A stretch of 64,000 nucleotides of DNA, from NCBI RefSeq assembly GCF_948948975.1, contig NZ_CARBVX010000009.1, forward strand, positions 1-64,000. Reading direction: 5' to 3'. The position numbers were made by a program, and so were the translations under genes. Below, one piece after another: positions 16,018 through 27,912 of this stretch. How positions within the stretch are numbered: the first letter of the stretch is position 1; each line of letters begins with the position of its first letter. Under the pieces are notes generated by a model. The model had not been told where the DNA came from and searched no databases. It saw only the letters and a program-made list of their open reading frames with translations. The DNA comes from an uncultured Lactobacillus sp. Lineage in GTDB: Bacteria > Bacillota > Bacilli > Lactobacillales > Lactobacillaceae.

Positions 16018-17352
16018 ATGAAAAAATATGATTATATAATTTTAGGAACAGGTCCTGCTGCATATCAATTAATTAAGCTCTTGGCTACACAACATAAATC
16101 TATTTTGGTTGTAGAAAGCGGCTTATTTGGTGGAACTTGTCCCAACGTTGGATGTGAACCGAAAATATATCTAGACGGTGCTGTTCAAGCAATCTTATCT
16201 AGTCGTCAATTTGAGAAAGAGGGGATAATATCTCAAATTGGAAAACTAAATTGGTCCCAGTTAATGAAGGAAAAGAAAGAAAGATTTGCTAGCTGGCCAA
16301 ATGAAACAAGAAAGAACATTAGTAAAATCAGTGATGTAATTAGCGGGAGTGCCCATTTTGTTGATCGACAAACAATTGAAGTAAATAGACAATATTTCCA
16401 GGGAAATAGAATTATAATTGCAACTGGAAGGAGACCCCATGAACTCTCGATTCCAGGGGCGAAGTTCTTACATGATAGTTCCGATGTTCTCTCTTTAAAT
16501 AAGCTTCCAGAGCATGTTACGTTTATTGGCGGTGGATATGTAGCAATGGAATTAGCGACGTTTTTAGCTGCTGGGGGTAGTCAAGTAACTATTTTAGTGC
16601 GAGGAGATCGAGTATTACGGCATTTTTATCAAAAATATAGTCGTGAATTGGTTGTAAAAATGAAAGAGCGAGGAATCCAATTTAAGTTTGAAACGGAACC
16701 AACTCGTATTACGCAATTAAGTGATAAGTATGTTGTTGAATTAAATCAAGATGGACCAATGATAACGGACTATGTAGTAAATGCTAGTGGACGTACCCCA
16801 AATATTGAAAAGCTAGATCTATCAGCCGCTCAAATTGATTATTCAACTAGAGGCATTGACGTAGACCGTCATCTTCAAACAAATGTTAATAATATTTATG
16901 CTATTGGAGATGTTACGAGCCAAGACATACCAAATTTAACTCCTGTAGCAGAATTTCAAGCACAATACCTCTTTAATTCTCTTGAAAAGGGGCTTACTCA
17001 ACCAATTAACTATCCGGCTATTGGGACGGGAGTATTTGCTTTTCCGCAACTAGCTCAAGCTGGAATCAATCCTGATAGTGTTCTTGAAGATGGAGATAAT
17101 TTTGAAATTAGAGAATACGAACTAAGCCAAAGTAGTTTATATGCTGGTCAAAAAGAAAAAGGTTTATTAACTGTAGTTTATGATAAGACTAATTATATTG
17201 TTGGAGTTAGTGAGATAAGTACTAGCGCAATTAATGATATAAATTACTTTATTCCAATTATTGGGTTAAGAATTAATAAAAATGAATGGCATCGAAATGT
17301 CTTGCCAATTTATCCTGCATTGGCCGATAAAATTGAAGGAATTCTGAGATAG
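16018..17352 (+). CDS. pyridine nucleotide-disulfide oxidoreductase, glutathione reductase-like
   Basis: This 444-aa flavoprotein has an N-terminal FAD-binding fold (YIILGTGPAAYQ), the redox-active disulfide GGTCPNVGCEPK (Cys about residues 41 and 46), a NAD(P)-binding motif GGGYVAMELATFLAAGG, the second FAD motif YAIGDVT and a C-terminal dimerisation domain. The CxxxxC active site places it in the class I disulfide reductases (glutathione, mycothione or trypanothione reductase-like). In lactobacilli such proteins are annotated Gor, but the true thiol substrate cannot be deduced. It stands alone between the insertion element and guaB, with a shared bidirectional terminator after it. Confidence 0.88.
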   Translation: MKKYDYIILGTGPAAYQLIKLLATQHKSILVVESGLFGGTCPNVGCEPKIYLDGAVQAILSSRQFEKEGIISQIGKLNWSQLMKEKKERFASWPNETRKNISKISDVISGSAHFVDRQTIEVNRQYFQGNRIIIATGRRPHELSIPGAKFLHDSSDVLSLNKLPEHVTFIGGGYVAMELATFLAAGGSQVTILVRGDRVLRHFYQKYSRELVVKMKERGIQFKFETEPTRITQLSDKYVVELNQDGPMITDYVVNASGRTPNIEKLDLSAAQIDYSTRGIDVDRHLQTNVNNIYAIGDVTSQDIPNLTPVAEFQAQYLFNSLEKGLTQPINYPAIGTGVFAFPQLAQAGINPDSVLEDGDNFEIREYELSQSSLYAGQKEKGLLTVVYDKTNYIVGVSEISTSAINDINYFIPIIGLRINKNEWHRNVLPIYPALADKIEGILR

Positions 17353-17378
17353 AAAAAAGCACCGTAAGGTGCTTTTTT
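17353..17378. terminator. bidirectional terminator between the oxidoreductase and guaB
   Basis: AAAAAAGCACC / GGTGCTTTTTT with loop GTAA has T runs on both strands, serving the two convergent genes. Confidence 0.9.
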
Positions 17379-17394
17379 ATTACAAATCTAAATT

Positions 17395-18564
<1,170 letters not shown>

Positions 18565-18622
18565 TTAGAAGCAACGTTTTAATATTAAATTAGCTAAACT
18601 TTACTCAAATATGTGATAGAAG

Positions 18623-19198
18623 TCAATTAGAAATTTGATTTAATTTTTGAACAATTAATTTTGCTAAGAGCTCATAACCCTTAACGCCAAAATGGAGTCC
18701 ATCATTCTTTTTGCCATTGAAAATTTCTGGGAAATCTTTGTTTGCCTGCATCTTACTTGCCAGATCAATAAACGAAAATTTATATTCATTTGCAACACGT
18801 TTGATTATGTTGCTATATTGCTGCACTAAAAGGTTGTTTCGTACTTTTTGCTTATTTTCATCAACTGCAGGTGGGGTAACAAAGATAGCCTTTCCTGGAT
18901 AATAAAGCCAAATAATGCTAGAAGCGATTAATTTTAGATTATCTTCAAATTGTTGCAAGGAGACTTGCTTGTGTACTGCTAAGTCATTAGTGCCAACTAA
19001 AATGATCAGATAATCGCATTTTGGCTGATTGAATACCAAATTGGGTAAAGAGAGGGCAAGACCACCAGAATTAATTCCCGAGATAGCTGTATTGTAAATC
19101 TGATACGGATTTAGTTTTTGTAATTGAAAGTTAATTTCTGGGATAGAGTGGTTTTCTGAACGGGCGATTATACTGTCGCCGGTAAGAAGTAACTTCAT
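18623..19198 (-). CDS. SGNH/GDSL-family hydrolase
   Basis: The 191-aa protein carries the four SGNH blocks: LLTGDSIIA (nucleophile Ser), SGINSGG (Gly), VGTNDLA (Asn) and DGLHFGVKGYELL (Asp and His). Such enzymes are esterases, acyl-thioesterases or deacetylases. No signal peptide is present, so it is probably cytoplasmic. It lies between ldhD and guaB on the same strand. The substrate is unknown. Confidence 0.88.
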   Translation of the reverse strand: MKLLLTGDSIIARSENHSIPEINFQLQKLNPYQIYNTAISGINSGGLALSLPNLVFNQPKCDYLIILVGTNDLAVHKQVSLQQFEDNLKLIASSIIWLYYPGKAIFVTPPAVDENKQKVRNNLLVQQYSNIIKRVANEYKFSFIDLASKMQANKDFPEIFNGKKNDGLHFGVKGYELLAKLIVQKLNQISN

Positions 19199-19220
19199 AT
19201 AAAAAATCCTTTAGGGTAGA

Positions 19221-19253
19221 AAAAAGACCTTGAGATTTTCTCAAGATCTTTTT
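19221..19253 (-). terminator. terminator downstream of ldhD
   Basis: AAGACCTTGAG / CTCAAGATCTT (one G-U pair) with an ATTTT loop sits between the D-lactate dehydrogenase stop and the next minus-strand gene. Confidence 0.85.
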
Positions 19254-19272
19254 GATTATCATAATTTGATTT

Positions 19273-20289
<1,017 letters not shown>

Positions 20290-20391
20290 TTAAACCTCCG
20301 TCAAAATTAATAGTATGACCGTCTTTTATTATACACTTGACTTTGTTAATAAAAACACAAAATCTAATTTTTTTGAAACTTCTTTTGAAGA

Positions 20392-20407
20392 TGTTTCATG
20401 TGAAACT
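20392..20407. promoter_or_regulatory. parS-like ParB-binding site
   Basis: TGTTTCATGTGAAACT differs from the bacterial parS consensus TGTTNCACGTGAAACA at two positions and retains the GTTTCA..TGAAAC inverted arms. It lies in the divergent intergenic region upstream of ldhD. An unrelated repressor operator is the alternative. Confidence 0.45.
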
Positions 20408-20544
20408 GTTAATGTTATAAAAAAATATTTTTTCTTTTGCTTATCAATATAGGGTGCCTTATGATAATCATTAGGGAAAAAGAGCAATAAGTAAGCTACT
20501 AATATGTTATTAAAATTTGATCAAGATAGATGAGGGAATAAGTA

Positions 20545-23175
20545 ATGTCAGTTGTTGTTAAATATGTAGACTTAGACGATAATTTGGTGGAGCTTGCAAA
20601 TTCAGGAGAGTTAGAAGGAAAAGTAGGAGAAAGAATAGAGTACAGTACAGCAGATGAGATAAGAAAATTGCTAGCTGCTGGTTATGTACTAATTAATAAC
20701 CCTTTTGATTCAAATGGTGAAGTGAATTTCTTTAATGAAGATTCTCAAGAATTCACGCTTACTTTTAAACATGGTAAAGAAGAAATAACTGCCAAAAATT
20801 TAAAGTATGGTTGTCATCTAGAGGATGTTCAAATGAAAGGTGAGCAAGTAGTTCACTATCTTGGACTTGAAAAAAATATTCCTGATAAGGTTACCGAAAT
20901 TGCTTTTAATAGAAAGATTATTTATGACAAAGTTACTAAGCAAAAATTATTAACTAATACCTGGCAACCAGAAAAGTACACCTTTCCTTTAGTTGCAAGT
21001 CCTACTTTTATGAACTATACACCTGATAAAGCAGTAATTGGCGGAGAAGAAGCAACCTTTCAAAAACCAAAGCATGAATATGTGGTCACTTATTTACCTA
21101 ATAAGAAAAATGCCAGGAGACAGAAAGCTGAAATAAAATTTATTGACGTTGACGATAACAACAAGGAATTAGCTACTTCTGGCGAATTAAAAGGTAAGCC
21201 TGGAAAAGAAATAGCTTATGATACCGCAGAGGTTTTGAAAAATTTAACAACTAAGGGATATGAAGTTGTTACGAATGATTTTGATTCTGAGGAACAGAAG
21301 CCTGTTTTTGGAAATAGTAGAGATTATGTTCAAATCTTTTTTGTAGTTTTAAAGCATAAAAAACAAGTTGTTAACTCTGAAAATCCATTTTCAGGAATTG
21401 ATACAAGTTTGTATGAAAAAGAAGTTCATCGAACGATTAGTTTTTCAGGAGTAGAAGATAAAAAGCTCAATGATGTAGTTCAAACAGCTCTTTTAAAACG
21501 CGACTTAACAATTGATCTCGTAACTAAAAAAATTATTTCGGGCGAATACACAAGTCAATGGCAGAGTAGTGAAACCTACCCTTCAGTATCTGTATCTATA
21601 GTTTCAGGATATCATACTAGGATTCGTGAAGTAGTAGCTTCACCAGTAGAAAAACAAGATTTAACTGAAGAAGTTAAATACTATCCAAATGGATATTTGA
21701 TTCCTGTTGATGTAAATCACAATGAATTTTCAGAAATAAACAAAAAGCAACTAATTACTAATTCAATTGATTCAACTAAGGTGGTTTTACCTGAATTAGA
21801 CCTAGAAAATATTGTCTTAAAACAAATTAAAGAAGTAAAAATTGCAGATCCGAGTCGTAATTATGAGATTCCATATTTACTAGTTCATAAATATGTTGCT
21901 GTTGATGAAAAAAATCCCCAAGAAACAGTAAGCCCCGCATATTACCGTCGAATTGTTACAGCCCGAGTTCATTATCAAGGAGCTGGAGACCAGACTCCTC
22001 CAGATGCTGAACAAACAGTGCGCTGGACAAGAACAATTACTTATGATGAAGTAAGTAAAGAAATTATTGAGAACGGGATGTATACGACCGACTGGGTAGC
22101 TGATAAAGATATTTTTGAAGCAACTCCTACACCTGTAATTAAGGGCTTCGCCGCAAATATTGGCTTAATTGGCGAACACCCAGTTACGGAAACTGACTTA
22201 ATGGCTACAATTACCTATACTCCGCTTGGAAAGATGATTCCGGTTGATGAGCATGGAAATGAAATTAAAAATGCTATGCACCCAACATACGTTAATGATC
22301 CATATGATCCTGTGCGTGTCCTCTTTACTGAAGAAGTACCAGAAGTGCCAGGATATGCACCAGTTAAAAATACAATTTCTGTCAATGATCCTTTTACGGA
22401 TATTAAGGTGTCCTATACTTTAAAGCCACGCTATATCCCTGTGAATAGCGAACATCCTTATCGTCCGATTAAGCCAACTTTGTATAGTGTCCCAGTTAAG
22501 GAAATAATTAAATATCAGGGAGCTGGAGACCAGACGCCAATTACTAGAATTCAGGGTGCTAATTGGACAAGAACATTGACGGTTGATGAGAATACGGGTG
22601 AATTAGTAGATGCAGGTAAATATACAACCGGGTGGCTGGTAGACAAGAAGCAATATATAGCAGTAAAAACACCAATTATTGATGGCTATCATGCAGATAA
22701 AAATATAATCGATGAAGAAAAAGTAAAAAAAGCCGATCTAAACTTCACGGTAACTTATAAAGCTAATGGGCGGATAGTACCAGTTGATGCAAAAGGGAAT
22801 GTTTTAAATGGTGTAGAACAGCCACCATATGTAACCGATCCAAGCGATGCAACTAAGGTGATTAAAACACAAGGTGTACCGAGAATTATGAATTATATTC
22901 CAGATCGAGCAACAATTACCGTAAAAGATGCTAGCAAAAATACACTGGTTAAATATTATACTTTTGATGAGATGAGTGAAGTAAAAGTAGAATCTAAAAA
23001 AATAGAGCAAGAAAAAAGCAAAGATATAAAACCACAAAAGAAAGTGGAAGAAAAAGGTGCAAAGGAGGAAGAGCAGAAAGCGGAGATGGCTTCTAAGACA
23101 GAATCTACACAGGTAGATGGACAAAATGAACAAGAGCGTAAAGTATTAAAGCACATTTTTCCATGGATGAAATAG
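20545..23175 (+). CDS. MucBP/Mub-type repeat protein without signal peptide or anchor
   Basis: The 876-aa protein begins with two related units (VVVKYVDLDDNLVELANSG, about residues 3-85; AEIKFIDVDDNNKELATSG, about 195-275), then three longer units. The second and third of these share YQGAGDQTP, WTRT and YTTxW blocks (about residues 290-400, 475-570, 650-750), each followed by a MucBP-like segment beginning IPVD. This is the domain style of Lactobacillus mucus-binding proteins. The C-terminus is Lys/Glu-rich (about 810-860) and ends KHIFPWMK. There is no signal peptide, no LPxTG motif and no C-terminal membrane anchor. ATG 20545 follows GATGAGGGA, and no exported extension is visible upstream. 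Confidence 0.8.
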   Translation: MSVVVKYVDLDDNLVELANSGELEGKVGERIEYSTADEIRKLLAAGYVLINNPFDSNGEVNFFNEDSQEFTLTFKHGKEEITAKNLKYGCHLEDVQMKGEQVVHYLGLEKNIPDKVTEIAFNRKIIYDKVTKQKLLTNTWQPEKYTFPLVASPTFMNYTPDKAVIGGEEATFQKPKHEYVVTYLPNKKNARRQKAEIKFIDVDDNNKELATSGELKGKPGKEIAYDTAEVLKNLTTKGYEVVTNDFDSEEQKPVFGNSRDYVQIFFVVLKHKKQVVNSENPFSGIDTSLYEKEVHRTISFSGVEDKKLNDVVQTALLKRDLTIDLVTKKIISGEYTSQWQSSETYPSVSVSIVSGYHTRIREVVASPVEKQDLTEEVKYYPNGYLIPVDVNHNEFSEINKKQLITNSIDSTKVVLPELDLENIVLKQIKEVKIADPSRNYEIPYLLVHKYVAVDEKNPQETVSPAYYRRIVTARVHYQGAGDQTPPDAEQTVRWTRTITYDEVSKEIIENGMYTTDWVADKDIFEATPTPVIKGFAANIGLIGEHPVTETDLMATITYTPLGKMIPVDEHGNEIKNAMHPTYVNDPYDPVRVLFTEEVPEVPGYAPVKNTISVNDPFTDIKVSYTLKPRYIPVNSEHPYRPIKPTLYSVPVKEIIKYQGAGDQTPITRIQGANWTRTLTVDENTGELVDAGKYTTGWLVDKKQYIAVKTPIIDGYHADKNIIDEEKVKKADLNFTVTYKANGRIVPVDAKGNVLNGVEQPPYVTDPSDATKVIKTQGVPRIMNYIPDRATITVKDASKNTLVKYYTFDEMSEVKVESKKIEQEKSKDIKPQKKVEEKGAKEEEQKAEMASKTESTQVDGQNEQERKVLKHIFPWMK

Positions 23176-23186
23176 AAGATAGAGGA

Positions 23187-23217
23187 GCTAGATTTGATTA
23201 AGCAAATCTGGCTTTTT
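23187..23217 (+). terminator. terminator after the MucBP-repeat gene
   Basis: GCTAGATTTG / CAAATCTGGC (one G-U pair) is followed by TTTTTT. Confidence 0.85.
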
Positions 23218-23296
23218 TATTTTCAAAGTTTTTAGACCAATTTTGAGGAAGAAGTGTATAATTAATTTTCGAAAAAACTTTTTCGGAGGAAAAATT

Positions 23297-24730
23297 GTGT
23301 CTGATAAAAGCGAGTCTTTGACCAAATTAGAAGAAGACGAAAAGTATAATCGGTTAACAGCATTGAAGTTATTCGCCATGACTTCATCAATGGTTATCTC
23401 AGTTAATGAGTTGGCTCCATTTGGAAAAACTGGTCCAACAGCAGTTTTTTATTTGCTATTAGCAGGCTTAATATGGTTTGTACCAATTACGCAAATGGCA
23501 GGAGAAATGGCTTCAGTTGACGGCTGGGATAAGGGTGGAATTTTTACTTGGGTAAAAGGGTCCTTAGGAGATCGAGCTGGCTGGACAGCTATGTTTTACC
23601 AATGGATTCACATTACTGTTGGGATGAATACAATGATGTACGTAATTATTGGTGCCGTATCTATTACCTTTGATACTCCTTGGTTTAACACTACACCAAG
23701 TATTAGATTTCTATTGATGATGATAATTATCTGGTCAATTACTCTTGTCGAAATGGTAGGAGTTAAGAAAATAGGCCATATTGCAGAGTGGTTATTTGGA
23801 CTTGGAATAGCTTTACCGGTAATCTTGTTAATTATTACCTTCTTTGTATATCTCTTCCAAGGACGTCCCCTATATATGCATCTAAGCTTAAATAATATTT
23901 TTCCACATCATTTAACTGGGGCTACCTTAGTGGCTTTTGTGCCATTCGTGTTGGCGTTTTGTGGTGGGGAAGCATCTGCTCCGCATGCAAAATATCTAGA
24001 AAATCCTAAAAAGTATTCGACTGTTATGCTTGCTTTAGCTGTGACTGCCATTTCTTTTGACTTACTTGGTAGTACCGCAATTGGAATGACAATTCCTAAA
24101 GATCAAATTCAAAATTCAACTGGTTTTGTCTATGCCTTTGGAAAAATTTTGGATTCAATTGGCTTACCAGGTGATATTATTAAAAAGTTTATCGGTGTGT
24201 TACTGGCAGCTGGTATTATTGGAGAACTTGGAAATTGGCTTGCTGGTCCTAGTCAGGGTATGTTTGAAGCTGCTAAAGAAGGCTATATGCCTAAATTTTT
24301 CGCTAAATCTACTAATCGTGATGTACCGATGCGGTTGATTGTTTTACAGACTTTGATTGTAACTGCATCTGCAATTTTAATTACTTTCACTAGTGGTAAG
24401 AACTCTGATTTTGCTTTTAATGTTTCTTTAGCTGCTACCACTGCTCAGTACTTGATGGTCTACATTTTAATGTTGATCTCCTATATTGTTTTAAAAGTAA
24501 AACATGGGAATTTAAAACGCAGTTATTATATGGCAAAGAGTAAAACTTTAGGAGTAATAATTGCAATTATTGCCCTGGTAATAACTGTGGTAGCTTTCTT
24601 TATTTCCTTTATTCCTGCACAAGGAACACCAGCTGAATTAAGAGGTGTTTATGTTTGGACGATGATTGGTCTGTGCCTAATAGTTACGATTTTGCCATTG
24701 ATTATCTATCACTACCATTACAAATTTTAA
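23297..24730 (+). CDS. APC-superfamily amino acid permease
   Basis: The 477-aa protein has about 12 hydrophobic segments. It begins MSDKSESLTKLEEDEKYNRLTALKLFAM, then VISVNELAPFGKTGPTAVFYLLLAG, and contains FVLAFCGGEASAPHA in the middle; the general organisation fits amino acid permeases of the glutamate/GABA antiporter-like branch. GTG 23297 is chosen because the ribosome-binding site CGGAGGA (23284-23290) lies six bases upstream; the frame remains open further upstream but without such a site. The substrate is not determined. It is transcribed alone and ends at a strong terminator. Confidence 0.87.
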   Translation: MSDKSESLTKLEEDEKYNRLTALKLFAMTSSMVISVNELAPFGKTGPTAVFYLLLAGLIWFVPITQMAGEMASVDGWDKGGIFTWVKGSLGDRAGWTAMFYQWIHITVGMNTMMYVIIGAVSITFDTPWFNTTPSIRFLLMMIIIWSITLVEMVGVKKIGHIAEWLFGLGIALPVILLIITFFVYLFQGRPLYMHLSLNNIFPHHLTGATLVAFVPFVLAFCGGEASAPHAKYLENPKKYSTVMLALAVTAISFDLLGSTAIGMTIPKDQIQNSTGFVYAFGKILDSIGLPGDIIKKFIGVLLAAGIIGELGNWLAGPSQGMFEAAKEGYMPKFFAKSTNRDVPMRLIVLQTLIVTASAILITFTSGKNSDFAFNVSLAATTAQYLMVYILMLISYIVLKVKHGNLKRSYYMAKSKTLGVIIAIIALVITVVAFFISFIPAQGTPAELRGVYVWTMIGLCLIVTILPLIIYHYHYKF

Positions 24731-24836
24731 TAGAATGAATAAAATTATAAGAATTATTAATAAATCGAATTTTTTACTTGTAAAAAATTACAAACCATAT
24801 TAAATTAGGATTGTATTCAAGTTAAAAGTGTAAAGC

Positions 24837-24880
24837 AAAAGAGCTATGGTAAATTTGAGGTATCCATAGCTCTTTTGTTT
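24837..24880 (+). terminator. terminator upstream of the LysR gene
   Basis: AAAAGAGCTATGG / CCATAGCTCTTTT forms a 13-bp stem with a 14-base loop and a T-rich tail. It ends the permease transcript just before the LysR gene. Confidence 0.88.
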
Positions 24881-24913
24881 ATAATCTAAAAACTACATTA
24901 AGGAAATAAATTA

Positions 24914-25840
24914 ATGAATAACCCAGAAGAAATACAGCATTTTATTGATGTATTACTCAAAGAAGATAGTTTTGTGAAAGCAGCAAAAAAGCTCTACATT
25001 TCTCAACCCTATCTCACCCAGTTAATAAAAAGAATCGAAGACCGTTTAGGAACGCCAATTATTGATCGAGATAAAAAGCCCTACGCATTGACTCAAGCAG
25101 GCTTACTGTATTATCAATATTTAGAAAATATTTCTTATAACAAACAACAATTAAATAAAAAATTAGCCCAATATACACATCCTAATAAAGAAATTATTAG
25201 AATTGGAATTTTAGAGAGTTTAGGCACTTATTTACTACCAGAAATACTGCCAGATTTTTTAAGGAAAAATCCTCGAGTAGAAATACAGCTTTTTGAAAAC
25301 TTCCCAAGAGAAAGTGAAAGAAATTTACTGAGTGGAAATATTGACTGTTATATTGGTCAAACTCCAGAAGCAATTGATTCAAGCTTAGATATTGTAAGTA
25401 ATGGTGGTGAAAGATATTATGTAGTAATTTCACCTTCATCTCCGTACTATCATGAAGGAAAATTTATCCTCAAGCCGAATGACTTAAATCTTAAAGACTT
25501 ATTACAAGAACCATTTGTTTTAAGTGTTCCTGGTTCGGCTATTCGGCACCAAGTTAACGGAGTTTTCCAACGATTTCATTTAGAGCCACGAGTTGTTTTA
25601 GAATCTAAAAATATTATCACTGCAACTAGTCTGGCCATTCATGGTATGGGATTAACTATCTCCACTGCTAGTATCATTAAAAGAATTGGTGAAACACCAA
25701 TTAATCTCTTTCCCTTAAGCTATGACTTAATTAATGTTACTTTCTTTATTGCAACAAAAGCCGAAAAAACGAAATCACAGGCTTTAAAAAATTTAATTGA
25801 AGAATTTAAAAAGAAAAATTTACAACCCATTATTAGATAA
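24914..25840 (+). CDS. LysR-family transcriptional regulator
   Basis: The 308-aa protein has an N-terminal winged helix-turn-helix (about residues 5-65: DSFVKAAKKLYISQPYLTQLIKRIEDRLGTPIIDRDKKP) and a periplasmic-binding-like effector domain (about 95-295). The first helix region (QHFIDVLLKED) differs from the common FxxVAE pattern but remains recognisable. It precedes the flavin fumarate reductase gene by 131 bp on the same strand and is the likely regulator of that gene, which is inferred from position only. A ribosome-binding site (AAGGAAA) precedes ATG 24914. Confidence 0.9.
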   Translation: MNNPEEIQHFIDVLLKEDSFVKAAKKLYISQPYLTQLIKRIEDRLGTPIIDRDKKPYALTQAGLLYYQYLENISYNKQQLNKKLAQYTHPNKEIIRIGILESLGTYLLPEILPDFLRKNPRVEIQLFENFPRESERNLLSGNIDCYIGQTPEAIDSSLDIVSNGGERYYVVISPSSPYYHEGKFILKPNDLNLKDLLQEPFVLSVPGSAIRHQVNGVFQRFHLEPRVVLESKNIITATSLAIHGMGLTISTASIIKRIGETPINLFPLSYDLINVTFFIATKAEKTKSQALKNLIEEFKKKNLQPIIR

Positions 25841-25971
25841 GACAAACGTAAGGTCATCCTAGATCGGCTATAACAAATTTGTTATTAGTGATTTGTAAAA
25901 AAGATATTTAAGCCTGCAAATTTAATAACTTATAATTTAGGTGAAAATATTTAAGAAAGGGTAGAAAAATT

Positions 25972-27822
25972 ATGAAATCAGGAAAATACAACGTAAAAGC
26001 TCAAGGACATGGCGCAAGTTTCATGCCTATGGAAGTTACTCTTTCCGAAAATAAGATTGAAGATATTAAGGTTGACGCTAAAGGTGAAACTAAGGGAGTA
26101 GCTGACGAAGTATTTAGACGTTTGCCTGAAGAAATTGTTGAAAATCAGACTTTAAATGTTGATACAGTTAGTGGTGCTACTATCTCTAGTCATGGTGTTA
26201 TTGATGGAGTAGCATTGGCAATTAGTGAAGCTGGCGGAGATCCAGATGAATGGAAAAACCGAGCTAAACCAAAGGAACAAAGAGCTAAAGATGAGACTTA
26301 TACAACTGATGTTGTAGTGGTTGGAGCTGGTGGGGCAGGTTTAGCTGCAGCTGCTAGAAGTATTCAACATGGTAAAAAGGTTGTTATACTTGAAAAGTTC
26401 CCACAAATTGGAGGAAACACTAGTCGTGCTGGTGGTCCAATGAATGCTGCAGAACCAGATTGGCAAAATCAATTTAAAGCTTTAGCCGGTGAAAAAGAAA
26501 CTTTAGAAGAACTAGCAGCAACTCCACTTGAAGAAATTGATCTAGAGTATCAAGAAGATTTTAAAAAATTACAAAAACAAATAAAAGAATATGTAGCTTC
26601 TGGTGCGGATTATCTATTTGATTCAAAATTCCTGCATGAAATTCAAACCTATTTAGGTGGTAAGAGAACCGACTTAAATGGAAACGAAATTCACGGTAAC
26701 TATGCTTTAGTCAAAGAATTAATCGATAATGCCTTGGACTCAGTACACTGGTTAAGTGATTTAGGAGTAAAATTCGATCGCAGTCAAGTAACAATGCCAG
26801 TAGGTGCCTTATGGAGAAGAGGGCACAAGCCAGTTGAACCAATGGGTTATGCCTTTATTCATGTTTTAGGTGATTGGGTAAAGGATCATGGTGGAAGAAT
26901 TCTGACCGATACTCGAGCTGAACACTTAATTATTGAAGATGGTCAAGTTAAAGGCATTATTGCTAAAAGACCAGATGGAAGTACGATCACGGTTCATGCT
27001 AAAGCTGTAATTCTAACTGCTGGTGGATTTGGTGCAAATACACCAATGGTTAAAAAATACAATACTTACTGGAAGCATATTGATGATAATATTGCCACTA
27101 CTAATTCTCCTGCAATTACTGGGGACGGAATTAATCTTGGTAAAGAGGCAGGTGCAGACTTAGTTGGAATGGGCTTTATTCAGATGATGCCAGTTTCTGA
27201 TCCAAAGACGGGTGAACTATTTACTGGTCTACAAACTCCACCAGAAAACTATATTATGGTTAATCAAAAGGGCGAGCGTTTCGTAAATGAGTTTGCAGAA
27301 CGTGATGTTTTAACCAAGGCAGCTATTGATAATGGTGGCTTGTTCTATTTAATTGCCGACGATAAGATCAAAGATACTGCTTATAACACAACTCAAGAAT
27401 CAATTGATGCACAGGTTAAAGCCGGTACCTTGTTTAGAGCTGATAGTTTAGAAGATTTAGCTAAGCAAGTTGGAATGGATCCTGATACTTTAGTTGAGAC
27501 CATTGAGAAATATAATTCTTATGTTGAAGCAGGAAAAGATCCAGAGTTTGAAAAATCAGCCTTTAATCTAAAATGCGAAGTTGCTCCATTCTATGCAACA
27601 CCAAGGAAGCCAGCCATCCACCATACTATGGGTGGTTTGAAGATTGATACAGGTGCTCATGTCTTAGATAAAGACGGTCAGCAAATTCCTGGTCTATACG
27701 CTGCTGGAGAAGTAGCTGGCGGGATTCACGCAGGTAACCGTTTAGGTGGAAATTCGCTTGCTGATATCTTTACTTTTGGTAGAATTGCCGCAAATAGCGC
27801 AAATAATGAATTAGAAAAATAG
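25972..27822 (+). CDS. flavoprotein fumarate reductase with covalent-FMN domain
   Basis: The 616-aa soluble protein has an N-terminal FMN-binding domain (about residues 5-85) with the flavinylation motif [10 protein letters not shown], where ApbE-type transferases attach FMN to the Thr. A FAD-binding fumarate reductase/succinate dehydrogenase domain follows, from [18 protein letters not shown] (about 110) through [13 protein letters not shown] to [19 protein letters not shown] at the end. Enzymes of this type reduce fumarate, urocanate or related enoates; fumarate is the usual role in lactobacilli, feeding the incomplete reductive branch from citrate/malate. There is no signal peptide, so it is cytoplasmic. 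It is preceded by a LysR gene and followed by a terminator. Confidence 0.9.
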   Translation: MKSGKYNVKAQGHGASFMPMEVTLSENKIEDIKVDAKGETKGVADEVFRRLPEEIVENQTLNVDTVSGATISSHGVIDGVALAISEAGGDPDEWKNRAKPKEQRAKDETYTTDVVVVGAGGAGLAAAARSIQHGKKVVILEKFPQIGGNTSRAGGPMNAAEPDWQNQFKALAGEKETLEELAATPLEEIDLEYQEDFKKLQKQIKEYVASGADYLFDSKFLHEIQTYLGGKRTDLNGNEIHGNYALVKELIDNALDSVHWLSDLGVKFDRSQVTMPVGALWRRGHKPVEPMGYAFIHVLGDWVKDHGGRILTDTRAEHLIIEDGQVKGIIAKRPDGSTITVHAKAVILTAGGFGANTPMVKKYNTYWKHIDDNIATTNSPAITGDGINLGKEAGADLVGMGFIQMMPVSDPKTGELFTGLQTPPENYIMVNQKGERFVNEFAERDVLTKAAIDNGGLFYLIADDKIKDTAYNTTQESIDAQVKAGTLFRADSLEDLAKQVGMDPDTLVETIEKYNSYVEAGKDPEFEKSAFNLKCEVAPFYATPRKPAIHHTMGGLKIDTGAHVLDKDGQQIPGLYAAGEVAGGIHAGNRLGGNSLADIFTFGRIAANSANNELEK

Positions 27823-27834
27823 TATTAATCCATT

Positions 27835-27872
27835 AAAACGTTGTAAACACTAGAGTTTACAGCGTTTTTTTG
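27835..27872 (+). terminator. terminator after fumarate reductase
   Basis: AAAACGTTGTAAAC / GTTTACAGCGTTTT (one G-U pair), loop ACTAGA, followed by T residues. Confidence 0.9.
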
Positions 27873-27912
27873 CTAAAATACTAAAAATAATTAATTTTTT
27901 GGAGGAATATAA

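Noticed and set aside
23243..23296. Upstream extension of the amino acid permease
   Set aside because: The extension includes the ribosome-binding site CGGAGGA; GTG 23297 sits at the proper distance.
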